Part shown: positions 54,964-63,789 of the stretch, in pieces
Position numbering within the stretch: the first letter of the stretch is position 1
Layout: each line of letters starts with the position of its first letter
Origin: Planococcus sp. CPCC 101016
GTDB lineage: Bacteria; Bacillota; Bacilli; Bacillales_A; Planococcaceae
Reading direction: 5' to 3'
Length of the DNA: 64,000 nt
Assembly (NCBI RefSeq): GCF_007859295.1
Contig: NZ_VOHB01000002.1
Span: 1,551,624-1,615,623, forward strand
Translations under genes and position numbers: made by a program
Notes under the pieces: generated by a model
Databases searched by the model: none
Seen by the model: only the letters and a program-made list of their open reading frames with translations
What the model was told of the DNA's origin: nothing

Positions 54964-57759
54964 TCAGTTATTATTTTCGTCATCGTTGCTGTCAGATTGG
55001 TTGTTACCGTCGTTACCGTCGTTACCATTATCATTGGCATTACCGTTTCCGTCGTTACCATCGTTACCATTATCATTGGCATTACCGTTTCCGTCGTTAC
55101 CATTATTGCTATCGGCATTACTATTTCCACTGCTGTTGACAGAAGGCGTTTCGCTTTCCTCTTCTTCAGTTGGATCTTCCGGTACGTCAATCGGTTCTTC
55201 TTCGGCCGGCTGTTCTTCAGCTGGCTCTTCTTCAGCCGGCTGTTCTTCGGCTGGCTCTTCCTCAGTTGGTTCTTCTTCGGCCGGCTCTTCTTCGGCCGGT
55301 TCTTCTTCAGCTGGCTCTTCCTCAGCTGGTTCTTCTTCAACGGGCTCTTCCTCGACCGGTTCTTCAACTGGTTCCTCTTCCGGTTCTTCAGGAGCGGCAG
55401 CGATTTCCACTACTGTTGAAGCAGGATCGCTCCGCTGAGTGCTGTTCACTGCTACAACGCGGAAAGTATAGGTTTTTCCTTCTTCAAGCCCATTAAAAGT
55501 ATAGGATTGGCTTGATGAATTCGTGAGAACCGTCCGGGAGCCGTCGACTTCAACAGAGACTTCGAACGCTACATCATCATCACCGTAATTCCATGATAAT
55601 TGAGCCGAATCGCCTGTGACGTTTGCACGCAATCCACTTGGCGTATCCAAATCTTCAACGACATAGCGCTGTGATACAGAATTCGGTTCAGTGCCGCGGG
55701 CAAACAGCTCAGAGCTTCTCAGGCTGTAAGGTGTGAACGCACTAGCCAATTTCAATGGTTCAGAACCTACTTCCACTACTTGTTCAATTACAGAATCCGG
55801 CTGCTCAAAACGGGCAGTTTCAGGAGATGAAATCTGTGACATGACACTCTTAAACAAACGCTGAGATAAAAGGCGTTCGTCTGAATCTGTATCAATCGGT
55901 GTTTTTCGGGAAGGATAGCCGCTCCAAACGGATATGGAATAATCCGTTGTGTACCCGGCGAACCAAACATCCGGGGCAGAGCTAGAGTCCAATCCGTATT
56001 CTCTAAGATTTTCAACCGAATAGTTGGTTGTACCGGTTTTACCTGCCATATCAAGTCCGCTGATAGCGACTTCTTTGCCGGTAGATCCCGGAACATTTAC
56101 ATCTACAACGTCTCTAAGAATATCGGTTACCATGTAGGCTGTACTGTCTTTCATTGCCTGTACAGGTTCCGGTTCAACAACTTGCTCAGTAGAACCGTCT
56201 CGGAAAACGATTTTCTTGATCGTGTGCGGTTTATTGAATTCACCTTGATTTCCCAAGGCGGCAAAAGCACCTGCCATTTCTACTGTTGAGAAATCAGCGG
56301 CTCCTAGGGCAGTGGATTCATAGATATTATCCATGTTTAGGCCGACATTACTCATGAATTCACCAGCGTTTTCAGTGCCGACTTCCTGGAGGGTTTTAAC
56401 TGCAGGAATATTACGTGAGCGATAAAGCGCTTCGCGAATCGTCATGGTGCCTAAAAATTGTCCATCGACGTTGCGGATTTCCTGATCGTTGTCTTCGTAA
56501 GAATAAGGTTCATCGACAATCGTCTGTCCAGTGGACCAACCTAGATATTCGATAGCTGGACCATAATCAAGCAATGGCTTGATAGTTGATCCTACAGGAC
56601 GGTCTTTTGCAATTGCATAATTATGGCGGACATCGCCTGTGTATTCACGTGCTGCGCCTACTGCACTGATGCCGCCTGTTTTAGTGTTTACAACAGTCAT
56701 AGCAGATTGTACTTTGTCATCAAAAAACAAATCTGAAGCCATGGCTTCGTTCACTTTTGTTTGGACATAAGGCTCTAATGTTGTGTAAATGGTTAAACCT
56801 TCATCAAGCGAGTAATCGCCTTCCAGTGATTCAAGTTCATCCTCAACCATTTCCATAAAGGCGGTATGCTCGCTGCTGGCGGTTTGCGGCTGGCGTTCGC
56901 CTTCTGGAACCAGTGAATCGGCTACAGATGCTGCCTGGGCCTGTTCTTTTTCTTCAGTAGTAATTTTTTCATGCTGATTCATCAAACTTAAAACAACGTT
57001 CCGGCGTTCTTCAGCGCGTTCCGGATTTGTGAAAGGATTATAGCCGTTCGGACTTTGTGGCATACCTGCCAGTAGAGCAGCTTCAGCCAATGTTAGTTCA
57101 CTCAACGGTTTGCCGTAAAAATATTCTGAAGCTGTGCCGAAACCATAAATATTTCCGGACATGAGAATTTTATTGAAGTACATTTCAAAGATTTCTTCTT
57201 TTTCATATTCCTGTTCCAGCTTGAATGCCAGATAAGCTTCCTGTGCTTTCCGTTTTAAGGTCTTGTCATTTGTCAGAAATGAATTTTTAATGACCTGCTG
57301 GGTGATGGTACTGGCACCTTGAGATCCGAAGCCACCGGTAATATTTGCGATGACTGCACCGCCTAGGCGGATAACGTCTATACCCGAGTGCTTATAGAAT
57401 CGATTATCTTCTGTTGCCAGAATGGCGTCTTCCATTATTTTTGGTATGTCTTCATAATTTACGTATTCACGATTCTCTGCGGTGATATACGGAATTTCCG
57501 TTTCTCCGTCAGCTGCGTAAAAAGTTGGGCTGATCGGGTCGCGCAGCAATTCTTCATCAATTTCCGGTGCGCTGCTTGCATAGAAGGCAAACAATGAGGC
57601 TCCGAATACAAAACAAGCTATGCCGATGGCTACGATCGCCAGGAGGAGGCGCTTCATCCATGTTACGGCTGGAGATTTCTTTTTCTTCTTATTGTTGGTC
57701 TTCTTTTGACGTTCAATTGCTTTTCGGCGTTCTTCACGCGAAATATGTCTATCGCTCAA
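54964..57759 (-). CDS. ponA: Class A penicillin-binding protein 1 with FN3 domain and acidic repeat tail
   Basis: Bifunctional peptidoglycan glycosyltransferase/transpeptidase. Counting from TTG 57759 (931 residues): basic cytoplasmic tail, membrane anchor about 37-61, GT51 domain with catalytic E117 (ATEDNRFYKHSG), transpeptidase S391-T-I-K394, SRN and KTGTT, then a fibronectin type III domain. The last 160 or so residues are Glu/Pro-rich pentapeptide repeats (EEPAE) followed by an Asn/Asp/Gly-rich tail. The frame extends to ATG 57780, but the TTG follows GTGAGG and gives MSDRHISREERRKA, like Bacillus PonA. Paired with recU as in B. subtilis. Confidence 0.92.
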   Translation of the reverse strand: MSDRHISREERRKAIERQKKTNNKKKKKSPAVTWMKRLLLAIVAIGIACFVFGASLFAFYASSAPEIDEELLRDPISPTFYAADGETEIPYITAENREYVNYEDIPKIMEDAILATEDNRFYKHSGIDVIRLGGAVIANITGGFGSQGASTITQQVIKNSFLTNDKTLKRKAQEAYLAFKLEQEYEKEEIFEMYFNKILMSGNIYGFGTASEYFYGKPLSELTLAEAALLAGMPQSPNGYNPFTNPERAEERRNVVLSLMNQHEKITTEEKEQAQAASVADSLVPEGERQPQTASSEHTAFMEMVEDELESLEGDYSLDEGLTIYTTLEPYVQTKVNEAMASDLFFDDKVQSAMTVVNTKTGGISAVGAAREYTGDVRHNYAIAKDRPVGSTIKPLLDYGPAIEYLGWSTGQTIVDEPYSYEDNDQEIRNVDGQFLGTMTIREALYRSRNIPAVKTLQEVGTENAGEFMSNVGLNMDNIYESTALGAADFSTVEMAGAFAALGNQGEFNKPHTIKKIVFRDGSTEQVVEPEPVQAMKDSTAYMVTDILRDVVDVNVPGSTGKEVAISGLDMAGKTGTTNYSVENLREYGLDSSSAPDVWFAGYTTDYSISVWSGYPSRKTPIDTDSDERLLSQRLFKSVMSQISSPETARFEQPDSVIEQVVEVGSEPLKLASAFTPYSLRSSELFARGTEPNSVSQRYVVEDLDTPSGLRANVTGDSAQLSWNYGDDDVAFEVSVEVDGSRTVLTNSSSQSYTFNGLEEGKTYTFRVVAVNSTQRSDPASTVVEIAAAPEEPEEEPVEEPVEEEPVEEEPAEEEPAEEEPAEEEPAEEEPTEEEPAEEQPAEEEPAEEQPAEEEPIDVPEDPTEEEESETPSVNSSGNSNADSNNGNDGNGNANDNGNDGNDGNGNANDNGNDGNDGNNQSDSNDDENNN
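55008..55110 (-). repeat. In-frame 42-bp repeats coding the Asn/Asp/Gly tail of PonA
   Basis: Roughly two and a half copies of a 42-base unit coding GNGNANDNGNDGND. Copy number is likely to vary between strains because units are almost identical. Confidence 0.8.
55196..55387 (-). repeat. In-frame 15-bp repeats coding the EEPAE segment of PonA
   Basis: About a dozen pentapeptide units (EEPAE, EEPVE, EQPAE, EEPTE). The DNA is a series of related 15-base blocks such as TTCTTCGGCCGGCTC. Confidence 0.85.
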
Positions 57760-57792
57760 GATCGGTTTCCTCACTTTCATATATGTTGTTGC

Positions 57793-58404
57793 TTAAAGCT
57801 TTTTCAGAAGAGGCAAATAATCGATGCGGGGGAATGCTCCAGGTGTTAGTTCAAATGAAGTTTCTTCAATTTCCTGCAAAGTAACCGATTTTCTTCCGCC
57901 AGTAATCATCCGGTTCCAAAAAATTTCAAGCTCTTTAAACGGCATGATGAAATACCGTTGCCAAGAAGAGAACCGGATGATCATAAACGCCGTCCCATTC
58001 TGTTTGACCACTTGGGACATATGATGAATCTGATGATCATGGATATTCTTCAATGGGAATGAGGTCTTGTTTTGCGTTTCTTTTGCTTCGAAGTCGATAT
58101 AGCGGCCATTCCAGACGCCGTTATAATCAGTTGTGGAAGGCGCTTGGAAATAAGCTTCCCTAATCACTGCAGCGCTTCTGGAGGGATACTCCACTTTGAC
58201 GATCTGGAGAGGCACCGGCTTTTTATGGATAACCGCCATTCCCAGTTGAAGGTAATAATCATTGGTTTCATTCAATTCGTCTTCTAATGTCTTTCCACGG
58301 TTGCTAAAAGAAAAATCCTTTTTTGCTTTTTTTGCCGTCTTTTCTTTGGCAGGTTGATCTTTTGGCGGTATAAATTTTTTGCCGTTCGGATAATTGATTG
58401 CCAT
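57793..58404 (-). CDS. recU: Holliday junction resolvase RecU
   Basis: Cleaves Holliday junctions in recombination and chromosome segregation. It is 203 residues with NRGKTLEDELNETN, the catalytic region DYNGVWNGRYIDFEAKET (Asp, Glu-X-Lys) and a stalk segment. GCGAGGTG precedes the ATG by eight bases. Transcribed upstream of ponA, as in B. subtilis. Confidence 0.95.
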   Translation of the reverse strand: MAINYPNGKKFIPPKDQPAKEKTAKKAKKDFSFSNRGKTLEDELNETNDYYLQLGMAVIHKKPVPLQIVKVEYPSRSAAVIREAYFQAPSTTDYNGVWNGRYIDFEAKETQNKTSFPLKNIHDHQIHHMSQVVKQNGTAFMIIRFSSWQRYFIMPFKELEIFWNRMITGGRKSVTLQEIEETSFELTPGAFPRIDYLPLLKKL

Positions 58405-58769
58405 TGTGATACACCTCGCTTACTTTATCATATCACAAGCTTTTAGACGACTGATATGATGAAAGGTTTCAACTATTTGCAAGCTGTCAATTTTCTGGTC
58501 AAACAGCGGCTAAAAAACCAGATGCTCTCGCCCTTAAACCTGACTTCATATGAATTTATGTCCAAACGCCTGTTGGCTCCAGCGATTTTTATGTCCCCAT
58601 CTTAAAAAAGCTGAGCAGGCTGGAAAGGGTGAACTTTTCCATGAATTATTCACATGTTCTAATAATAGCGGATTTCTCCGTTCGTTCCAACCGGAAAGAA
58701 TGTCTGTTCGATAAAAGTCGTGTCGCTTTGGTGAATATGATAAACTAATGGCAATGGAGGGGTTGCACA
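58405..58769. other. Divergent gap between recU and yppE, no gene seen
   Basis: 365 bases with stops in all frames over most of the length. The recU side is the start of recU (GCGAGGTG). On the yppE side GATAAA/TAAACT near 58738 could be a -10. No hairpin terminator, RNA motif or coding region is convincing. In B. subtilis yppC and yppD lie in this neighbourhood. Confidence 0.5.
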
Positions 58770-59138
58770 ATGACAGTTAGAGAACTCTCTTCCGCGTTAT
58801 ACGATGAATGCGGAAAATGCTTGGACCGCTTTTATGAAATGCGTGAACAGGACGCGGTCCCTGATTTTTATGAAGATGTTAAACCATACGCAGATTACTG
58901 GCACAACAAAATAAATGAATGGCAAAAAGAATCACTGTTGTATATTCAACAAGAACGGCCGAAGTATGTACACAAGCCCACAATCGATACAGCAGCAGAA
59001 GGCATGACGCAATTTTTTGTTCAGAGCTTCTATAAGGAGACCAGCAAAAAACGCTTTATCCAGACAATCCAAGCGGCGCAATATACGCTGCAGACATTTA
59101 TATTGGCTATAGATGAAAAGAGTGCTGAGCATGATTAA
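58770..59138 (+). CDS. yppE: YppE family protein (DUF1798)
   Basis: A 122-residue helical protein. The segment ERPKYVHKPTIDTAAE resembles the most conserved part of B. subtilis YppE (RRPKYVHKEQI). Function unknown. AATGGAGGGG precedes the ATG. Its last codons overlap the start of mrfA, so it is in one operon with the MrfAB repair proteins; in B. subtilis yppE is separated from yprA by several genes. Confidence 0.78.
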   Translation: MTVRELSSALYDECGKCLDRFYEMREQDAVPDFYEDVKPYADYWHNKINEWQKESLLYIQQERPKYVHKPTIDTAAEGMTQFFVQSFYKETSKKRFIQTIQAAQYTLQTFILAIDEKSAEHD

Positions 59139-61401
59139 GCGTAAAAAACTGCCTGAGTTGATGAATGAATGGAAAACGGAACCGGATATGATGGAACGGA
59201 TTGTCCATTGGCACACGAAGCAGGAAAAACCTGCAGAATATGCAGACTTCCCTCCGGAGATGCACAATAGCCTTAAAGCGGCTCTTCGCAAGAAGGGGAT
59301 CGAACAATTATATACCCATCAGCGGGAAGCATTTGATTTGGCCACATCCGGTAAATCATTTACAGCAGTAACCCCCACAGCGTCAGGCAAGTCCTATTGC
59401 TATCATTTGCCTGTCCTGCACAAGATCTTAAATGATCCAGGGGCGCGTGCGCTGTACTTGTTCCCGACGAAAGCGTTGGCGCAAGACCAGAAAAGCGATC
59501 TGCATGACTTGATCGAAAAAACGGAAGAAGCGATTTTATCCTACACCTATGACGGAGACACTTCACCGGCAATCCGGACAAAGGTGCGAAAGGCCGGACA
59601 GATTGTCATGACCAACCCGGACATGCTGCATTCTGCCATTTTGCCGCACCATACAAAATGGGTGTCTCTTTTTGAGAATCTTCATTATATAGTAATCGAT
59701 GAGCTGCATACGTATAAAGGAATATTTGGAACACATGTAGCACATGTCATCCGCCGGTTGAAACGGATTTGTGAGTTTTATGGCAGCGAACCGGTCTTTA
59801 TCTGTACATCCGCCACAATCGCAAATCCAAAAGAATTGGCAGAAAACCTGACCAACAGTACACATAAACTGATTGATCAAAACGGTGCGCCAGCAGGAAA
59901 AAAACATATTGTCTTTTACAATCCGCCGATCATTCATCCGACTTTCGGCGTTCGCAGAAGTGCAATCTTGGAAGTGCGAGACTTGGCCACTCATTTGATC
60001 AAAAACGGCATTCAGACAATTGTCTTCGCCAAAAGCCGTGTCCGTGTCGAAATGCTGGTGACATATCTGCAGGCCATAACCAAAATGAAGCTGCAGGACG
60101 ATTCAATCAAAGGCTACCGGGGAGGCTATTTGCCGACGGAGCGACGCGCTATTGAAAAAGGATTGCGCGACGGATCGATCCAATGTGTGGTATCCACCAA
60201 TGCATTGGAGCTCGGCGTTGACATCGGCCAATTGCAGGCTTGTATCATGACCGGCTATCCGGGGAATATTGCAAGCGCATGGCAGCAAGCAGGACGCGCG
60301 GGACGCCGACAGGATGAATCTCTGGTGATCTACGTTGCCCAATCGACCGCGCTTGACCAATACATTATCAATCATCCCGAATATTTACTGGACCAGTCGC
60401 CGGAAGAAGCACGAATTCATCCGGAGAACATTATCATCTTAATGGACCATTTGAAATGTGCTTCCTTTGAATTGCCATTCCGTATTGATGATCAGTACGG
60501 AGAATTTGAAGTTCAGGAATTGCTCGAGTATTTGCAGGAAGAAGGGGTTCTTGTGCAGACTTCAGACCGCTGGCATTGGATGAGCGATCGTTTTCCAGCA
60601 CATGACATTTCCTTGCGTTCAGCTTCTCAGGAAAATGTTGTCATCATCGATCAATCTGTTCCTGTCGATACACGTGTCATCGGAGAGATGGATCGGTTCA
60701 GTGCCATGACCCTCTTGCATGAAGAAGCAATCTACCTGCACCAAGGCACACAGTTCCAAGTGGAAATTCTGGACTGGGAAGAAAAAAAGGCTTATGTCAG
60801 GGAAGTCGACGTCGATTATTTCACTGACGCCAATCTGGCAGTGGAATTAAAAGTTATGAGCGAAGATAAGGACAAGAAGATGAACGGCTCGGAAGTTTTC
60901 TATGGTGATATCGCTGTACTTGCAATGCCGACCATATTCAAGAAAATCCGTTTTGATTCCCATGACAATATTGGATCAGGACCGATTTCGCTGCCTGCAG
61001 AAGAGCTGCATACTTCATCTACGTGGCTAAGCTTTACAAAACCGGAAGATTTTTCGGAAGCGGAACTGTCAGATACGATGACCGGAGCAGCCTATGCGAT
61101 TGAATCGTTCATTCCGATATTTGTACAATGTGATCGTCGCGATGTCCATGTCGTGCCACAAGTAAAATCGCCGCATAATGATATGCCATCTTTTTTTATA
61201 CATGATTCCTATCCAGGGGGTATCGGCATCAGTGAGCGGATTTATGACTTATGGCGTCCGTTGCTCGACAAAGCCCAACAGCATATCTCAGAGTGCCCAT
61301 GTCTTGATGGATGTCCGTCATGCATTGGTGCACAAGACGCAGCTATCAGCATGAAAGGCCATGTCATCCGGCTTTTGGATGAGCTTCGCAAAGAGGGGTG
61401 A
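59131..61401 (+). CDS. mrfA: MrfA-like DExH helicase (YprA)
   Basis: Superfamily 2 helicase acting with the exonuclease MrfB in mitomycin-adduct repair in B. subtilis. It is 756 residues from ATG 59131: LYTHQREAFD, Walker A TPTASGKS (K87), DELH at 190-193, CTSATIANP, SRVRVEML, STNALELGVDIGQL, GRAGRR, and the C-terminal cysteine cluster C722, C724, C728, C731 (zinc site). ATG 59113 is possible; neither start has a strong ribosome site, so coupling to yppE is likely. mrfB follows six bases later. Confidence 0.93.
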   Translation: MIKRKKLPELMNEWKTEPDMMERIVHWHTKQEKPAEYADFPPEMHNSLKAALRKKGIEQLYTHQREAFDLATSGKSFTAVTPTASGKSYCYHLPVLHKILNDPGARALYLFPTKALAQDQKSDLHDLIEKTEEAILSYTYDGDTSPAIRTKVRKAGQIVMTNPDMLHSAILPHHTKWVSLFENLHYIVIDELHTYKGIFGTHVAHVIRRLKRICEFYGSEPVFICTSATIANPKELAENLTNSTHKLIDQNGAPAGKKHIVFYNPPIIHPTFGVRRSAILEVRDLATHLIKNGIQTIVFAKSRVRVEMLVTYLQAITKMKLQDDSIKGYRGGYLPTERRAIEKGLRDGSIQCVVSTNALELGVDIGQLQACIMTGYPGNIASAWQQAGRAGRRQDESLVIYVAQSTALDQYIINHPEYLLDQSPEEARIHPENIIILMDHLKCASFELPFRIDDQYGEFEVQELLEYLQEEGVLVQTSDRWHWMSDRFPAHDISLRSASQENVVIIDQSVPVDTRVIGEMDRFSAMTLLHEEAIYLHQGTQFQVEILDWEEKKAYVREVDVDYFTDANLAVELKVMSEDKDKKMNGSEVFYGDIAVLAMPTIFKKIRFDSHDNIGSGPISLPAEELHTSSTWLSFTKPEDFSEAELSDTMTGAAYAIESFIPIFVQCDRRDVHVVPQVKSPHNDMPSFFIHDSYPGGIGISERIYDLWRPLLDKAQQHISECPCLDGCPSCIGAQDAAISMKGHVIRLLDELRKEG

Positions 61402-61407
61402 AGAGAG

Positions 61408-62655
61408 ATGTCGTTTGAAAATAAACTTCTCCAGATGAAAGGCATGCTGAAAAAACAGCCTGCTAAAAAGCAGCAGCCAAAAGCAGCAGAGCGGCCGCTG
61501 CATGAAGATAAATGGAACCAAATTGGATTGGAAATCGTCGAGAATAAGTACGGTTTTGTATTTCGAAAGAAAATCACTTATCCTTTGGATACTCAGCATG
61601 GCACAGTAAGCCTAAATGAACTTAATGGTGTGCTGAGGGCTTGGGAGAGGACGGACTTTGAGCATCCATTCAAGCTGAAAGAGCAGGATCCATTGGTTTT
61701 TTTTGATACTGAAACGACAGGCCTCAGCGGAACCGGCGCCTATATCTTTTTGATTGGTTTGTTAGTGAAGCGCAGTGATCATTTTGAAATGATGCAATAC
61801 ATCATGCCGGATCCTTCCCATGAGGCGGCATTTTTGTATGAAACGGGATTATGGAAAACCGATGACCCAATCATCTTTTCGTATAATGGCAAAAGCTTCG
61901 ACTGGCCGCAATTGACGTCCCGCTGGACCATGCATCGCCAGATTCTGCCGAAATTGCCGGTGCCCCGCCAAATTGATTTGTTTCACGGCACCAAGCGGAT
62001 TTGGAAAAATGAATTGGCCCGGATGAAACTAAGCACCATTGAAGAAGAGAAGCTCGGGTTTGTCCGGCATGGAGATGTGCCCGGCTACTTGATTCCTGCC
62101 ATTTATCTTGACGCAGTGAAGAGTGGCTTTCCAGATGGTCTGGCAAAAGTTCTTTATCACAATGAGCTGGACATTTTATCGCTTGTTTCCTTATATGTGT
62201 TGTCGTCTAATTTGCTGATGGAAGACATGGAGTCTGAAACGAGCGGTGCCTATACGAATATCGGCAAATGGTATGCAGACTTGAAACAGTTTGATCAAAG
62301 CGCTGCATATCTTGAGCATGTTACAGTTGAAAGAGGTGCTTCTTCTGCATTGGCACGTTATTTATTGGCTATCCAGAAAAAAAGGATAGGCCAGCACGAA
62401 GAAGCTCTTAAATTATTTAAGGAAGCTGCACCTCATCTGAGGGGCAGCATTGAAGTGGAAGCTTGGATACACGCATCCAAATTGTATGAACATCAAATGC
62501 GCGATCTGGACCAAGCAGCCATCATGGCTGGTTTTGCGAAAGAAGCAAGTGAGCATACCAAGGTCCGTCATTCGCTTGTTGCAGATATCCACAAAAGACT
62601 GGCTCGCCTCGAAGAGAAAAAGCGAAAAAAACACCCAGAACTTGAAGAGAACTAA
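61408..62655 (+). CDS. mrfB: MrfB-like 3'-5' exonuclease (YprB)
   Basis: RNase H-like exonuclease partner of MrfA. It is 415 residues: a DnaQ-like fold with D100 and E102 ([20 protein letters not shown]), [10 protein letters not shown] and [13 protein letters not shown], followed by a helical TPR-like region (about 275-400). GAAGAGAG precedes the ATG. Ends 65 bases before gpsB. Confidence 0.92.
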   Translation: MSFENKLLQMKGMLKKQPAKKQQPKAAERPLHEDKWNQIGLEIVENKYGFVFRKKITYPLDTQHGTVSLNELNGVLRAWERTDFEHPFKLKEQDPLVFFDTETTGLSGTGAYIFLIGLLVKRSDHFEMMQYIMPDPSHEAAFLYETGLWKTDDPIIFSYNGKSFDWPQLTSRWTMHRQILPKLPVPRQIDLFHGTKRIWKNELARMKLSTIEEEKLGFVRHGDVPGYLIPAIYLDAVKSGFPDGLAKVLYHNELDILSLVSLYVLSSNLLMEDMESETSGAYTNIGKWYADLKQFDQSAAYLEHVTVERGASSALARYLLAIQKKRIGQHEEALKLFKEAAPHLRGSIEVEAWIHASKLYEHQMRDLDQAAIMAGFAKEASEHTKVRHSLVADIHKRLARLEEKKRKKHPELEEN

Positions 62656-62674
62656 ACACGAAAAATCCGCCTTA

Positions 62675-62683
62675 TGCTATACT
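62675..62683 (+). promoter_or_regulatory. Extended -10 promoter of gpsB
   Basis: TG-C-TATACT, 37 bases before the gpsB ATG. Confidence 0.52.
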
Positions 62684-62719
62684 TGGCCTAAGGTAGTTTT
62701 TTATGGAAGGACGATTGGA

Positions 62720-63013
62720 ATGGATAATAAGTTTACATCAAAAGATATATTGGAAAAAGATTTTAAAACAGCGATGCGCGGATACAACCAGGATGAAGTA
62801 GATCATTTCCTAGATGAAATTATCCAGGATTATGAAGCATTTTCAAAACGGATCGAGCAGCTTCAAAATGAAAATAAACGCTTGCGTATGGAATTGGAAG
62901 AAACACCAAAAAAACAAGCGACACCGGCTCCAGGCACTACCAATTTTGATATTTTGCGCCGCTTGTCCCATTTAGAAAATCACGTATTCGGCAATAAGCT
63001 GGATAATAACTAA
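62720..63013 (+). CDS. gpsB: Cell division protein GpsB
   Basis: Shuttles class A PBPs (PonA) between sidewall and septum. It is 97 residues: DivIVA-like N-terminal lipid/PBP-binding part ([30 protein letters not shown], cited in part), coiled coil about 35-70, and a C-terminal trimer region ([17 protein letters not shown]). ATG 62720 follows GGAAGGA; an open frame extends back into mrfB. It regulates the PonA encoded 5 kb away. Confidence 0.95.
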   Translation: MDNKFTSKDILEKDFKTAMRGYNQDEVDHFLDEIIQDYEAFSKRIEQLQNENKRLRMELEETPKKQATPAPGTTNFDILRRLSHLENHVFGNKLDNN

Positions 63014-63017
63014 ACGA

Positions 63018-63046
63018 TTGTTTTATTGGGCTGAATAGCGTATACT
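63018..63046 (+). promoter_or_regulatory. Promoter of rnpB
   Basis: TTGTTT and TATACT with a 17-base spacer, ending eight bases before the RNA. Confidence 0.75.
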
Positions 63047-63053
63047 TATAAAG

Positions 63054-63450
63054 CCATTTGAAATTCTGGCAATCGCTCCGGCTTTTTGCCGGAGAGGAAA
63101 GTCCATGCTCGCACGGTTCTGAGATGACCGTAGTGATCGCGCCCAGTGAAACAATAAGCTGGGGCAGCTAGCAATAGCTGACGGCGGGTAGAACGCCTAA
63201 GTCTTCGGATATGGCCGAAATACCCTGAAGGTGCCACAGTGACGGAGCTGTATAAGAAATTATACAGGTGGAACGAGGTAAACCCCGTGAGCGAGAAACC
63301 CAAATTATGGTAGGGGCACTTTTCTGAAGGAAATGAACTGATGAAGAGGCAGGCGCAAGCTTGCAGATAGATGGTTGCTGTCCACTAGTACGAGGTTCAA
63401 ACCGTTTGAGTACGTGGAAACAAAACATGGCTTATAGAATTTCACATGGT
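63054..63450 (+). ncRNA. rnpB: RNase P RNA, type B
   Basis: Catalytic RNA that trims tRNA 5' ends. Universal segments are present in order: GAGGAAAGTCCATGCTCGCACGG, GACGGCGGGTAGAACGCC, AAGTGCCACAGTGACG-like GGTGCCACAGTGACGG, GTGGAACGAGGTAAACCCC, GAGCGAGAAACCCAAATT, TGGTAGGGG and AACAAAACATGGCTTATAGAA (cited in part). P1 closes between CCATTTGAAATTC (63054) and GAATTTCACATGG (63437). The type B layout of Firmicutes and the place after gpsB fit. Confidence 0.97.
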
Positions 63451-63466
63451 CTTAAAATGCTTATCA

Positions 63467-63493
63467 AAGGCTCCCCTTTTGGGGGAGCTTTTC
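63467..63493 (+). terminator. Terminator of rnpB
   Basis: GCTCCCC / GGGGAGC around TTTTG, then TTTTCTT. Confidence 0.88.
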
Positions 63494-63542
63494 TTCATAT
63501 TATGAGTAGAAATGTTAAAAAGTATAGATTTTGAAGAAATCG

Positions 63543-63655
63543 TTTCAGGCGGACGCTTTCCGGCAGGAAGCGAGTCGGGCTGTGCCTAACTCGTTTGCGA
63601 CGAAGCGCTGAGCCTCCTCGGCGCAAGCCCGCAGGAAAGCGGAGTTGGTTTGCGG
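63543..63655. repeat. Second intergenic hairpin element (GGCGGACGCTTTCC type)
   Basis: An element of about 113 bases between rnpB and rlmL. Arms GCTTTCC (63555-63561) and GGAAAGC (63634-63640) pair, as do GGGC..GCC and GGC..GCCC inside. It is GC-rich relative to its flanks and unrelated to the 121-bp family. I recall similar GGCGGACGCTTTCC...GCCTCCTCGG sequences in other Bacillales genomes. Confidence 0.6.
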
Positions 63656-63694
63656 AATATGAACAGTAGGATAGAAGCAAATATTATTAAAAGC

Positions 63695-63729
63695 TTGACC
63701 TATACAATGAAAATATATAGGTAGGTCAA
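63695..63729. promoter_or_regulatory. Inverted repeat in the rlmL upstream region
   Basis: TTGACCTATA (63695-63704) is mirrored by TATAGGTAGGTCAA (63716-63729), with a 3-base insertion in one arm. TTGACC could also be a -35. Possible repressor operator; owner unknown. Confidence 0.4.
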
Positions 63730-63789
63730 TTGATGAAAGAAAACAAACACCGAAATCTGAAATAGTGAACAACTGGAGAGGGAGTCGTT

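Noticed and set aside
54940-55496. Long plus-strand frames opposite the ponA tail
   Set aside because: They reflect the complementary repeats (Ser/Gly or Leu-rich), and the minus-strand PonA frame is certain.
58550-58600. Another degenerate copy of the 121-bp repeat (ATGTCCA...CTCCAGCG)
   Set aside because: Only short fragments match and none of the paired stems can be drawn.
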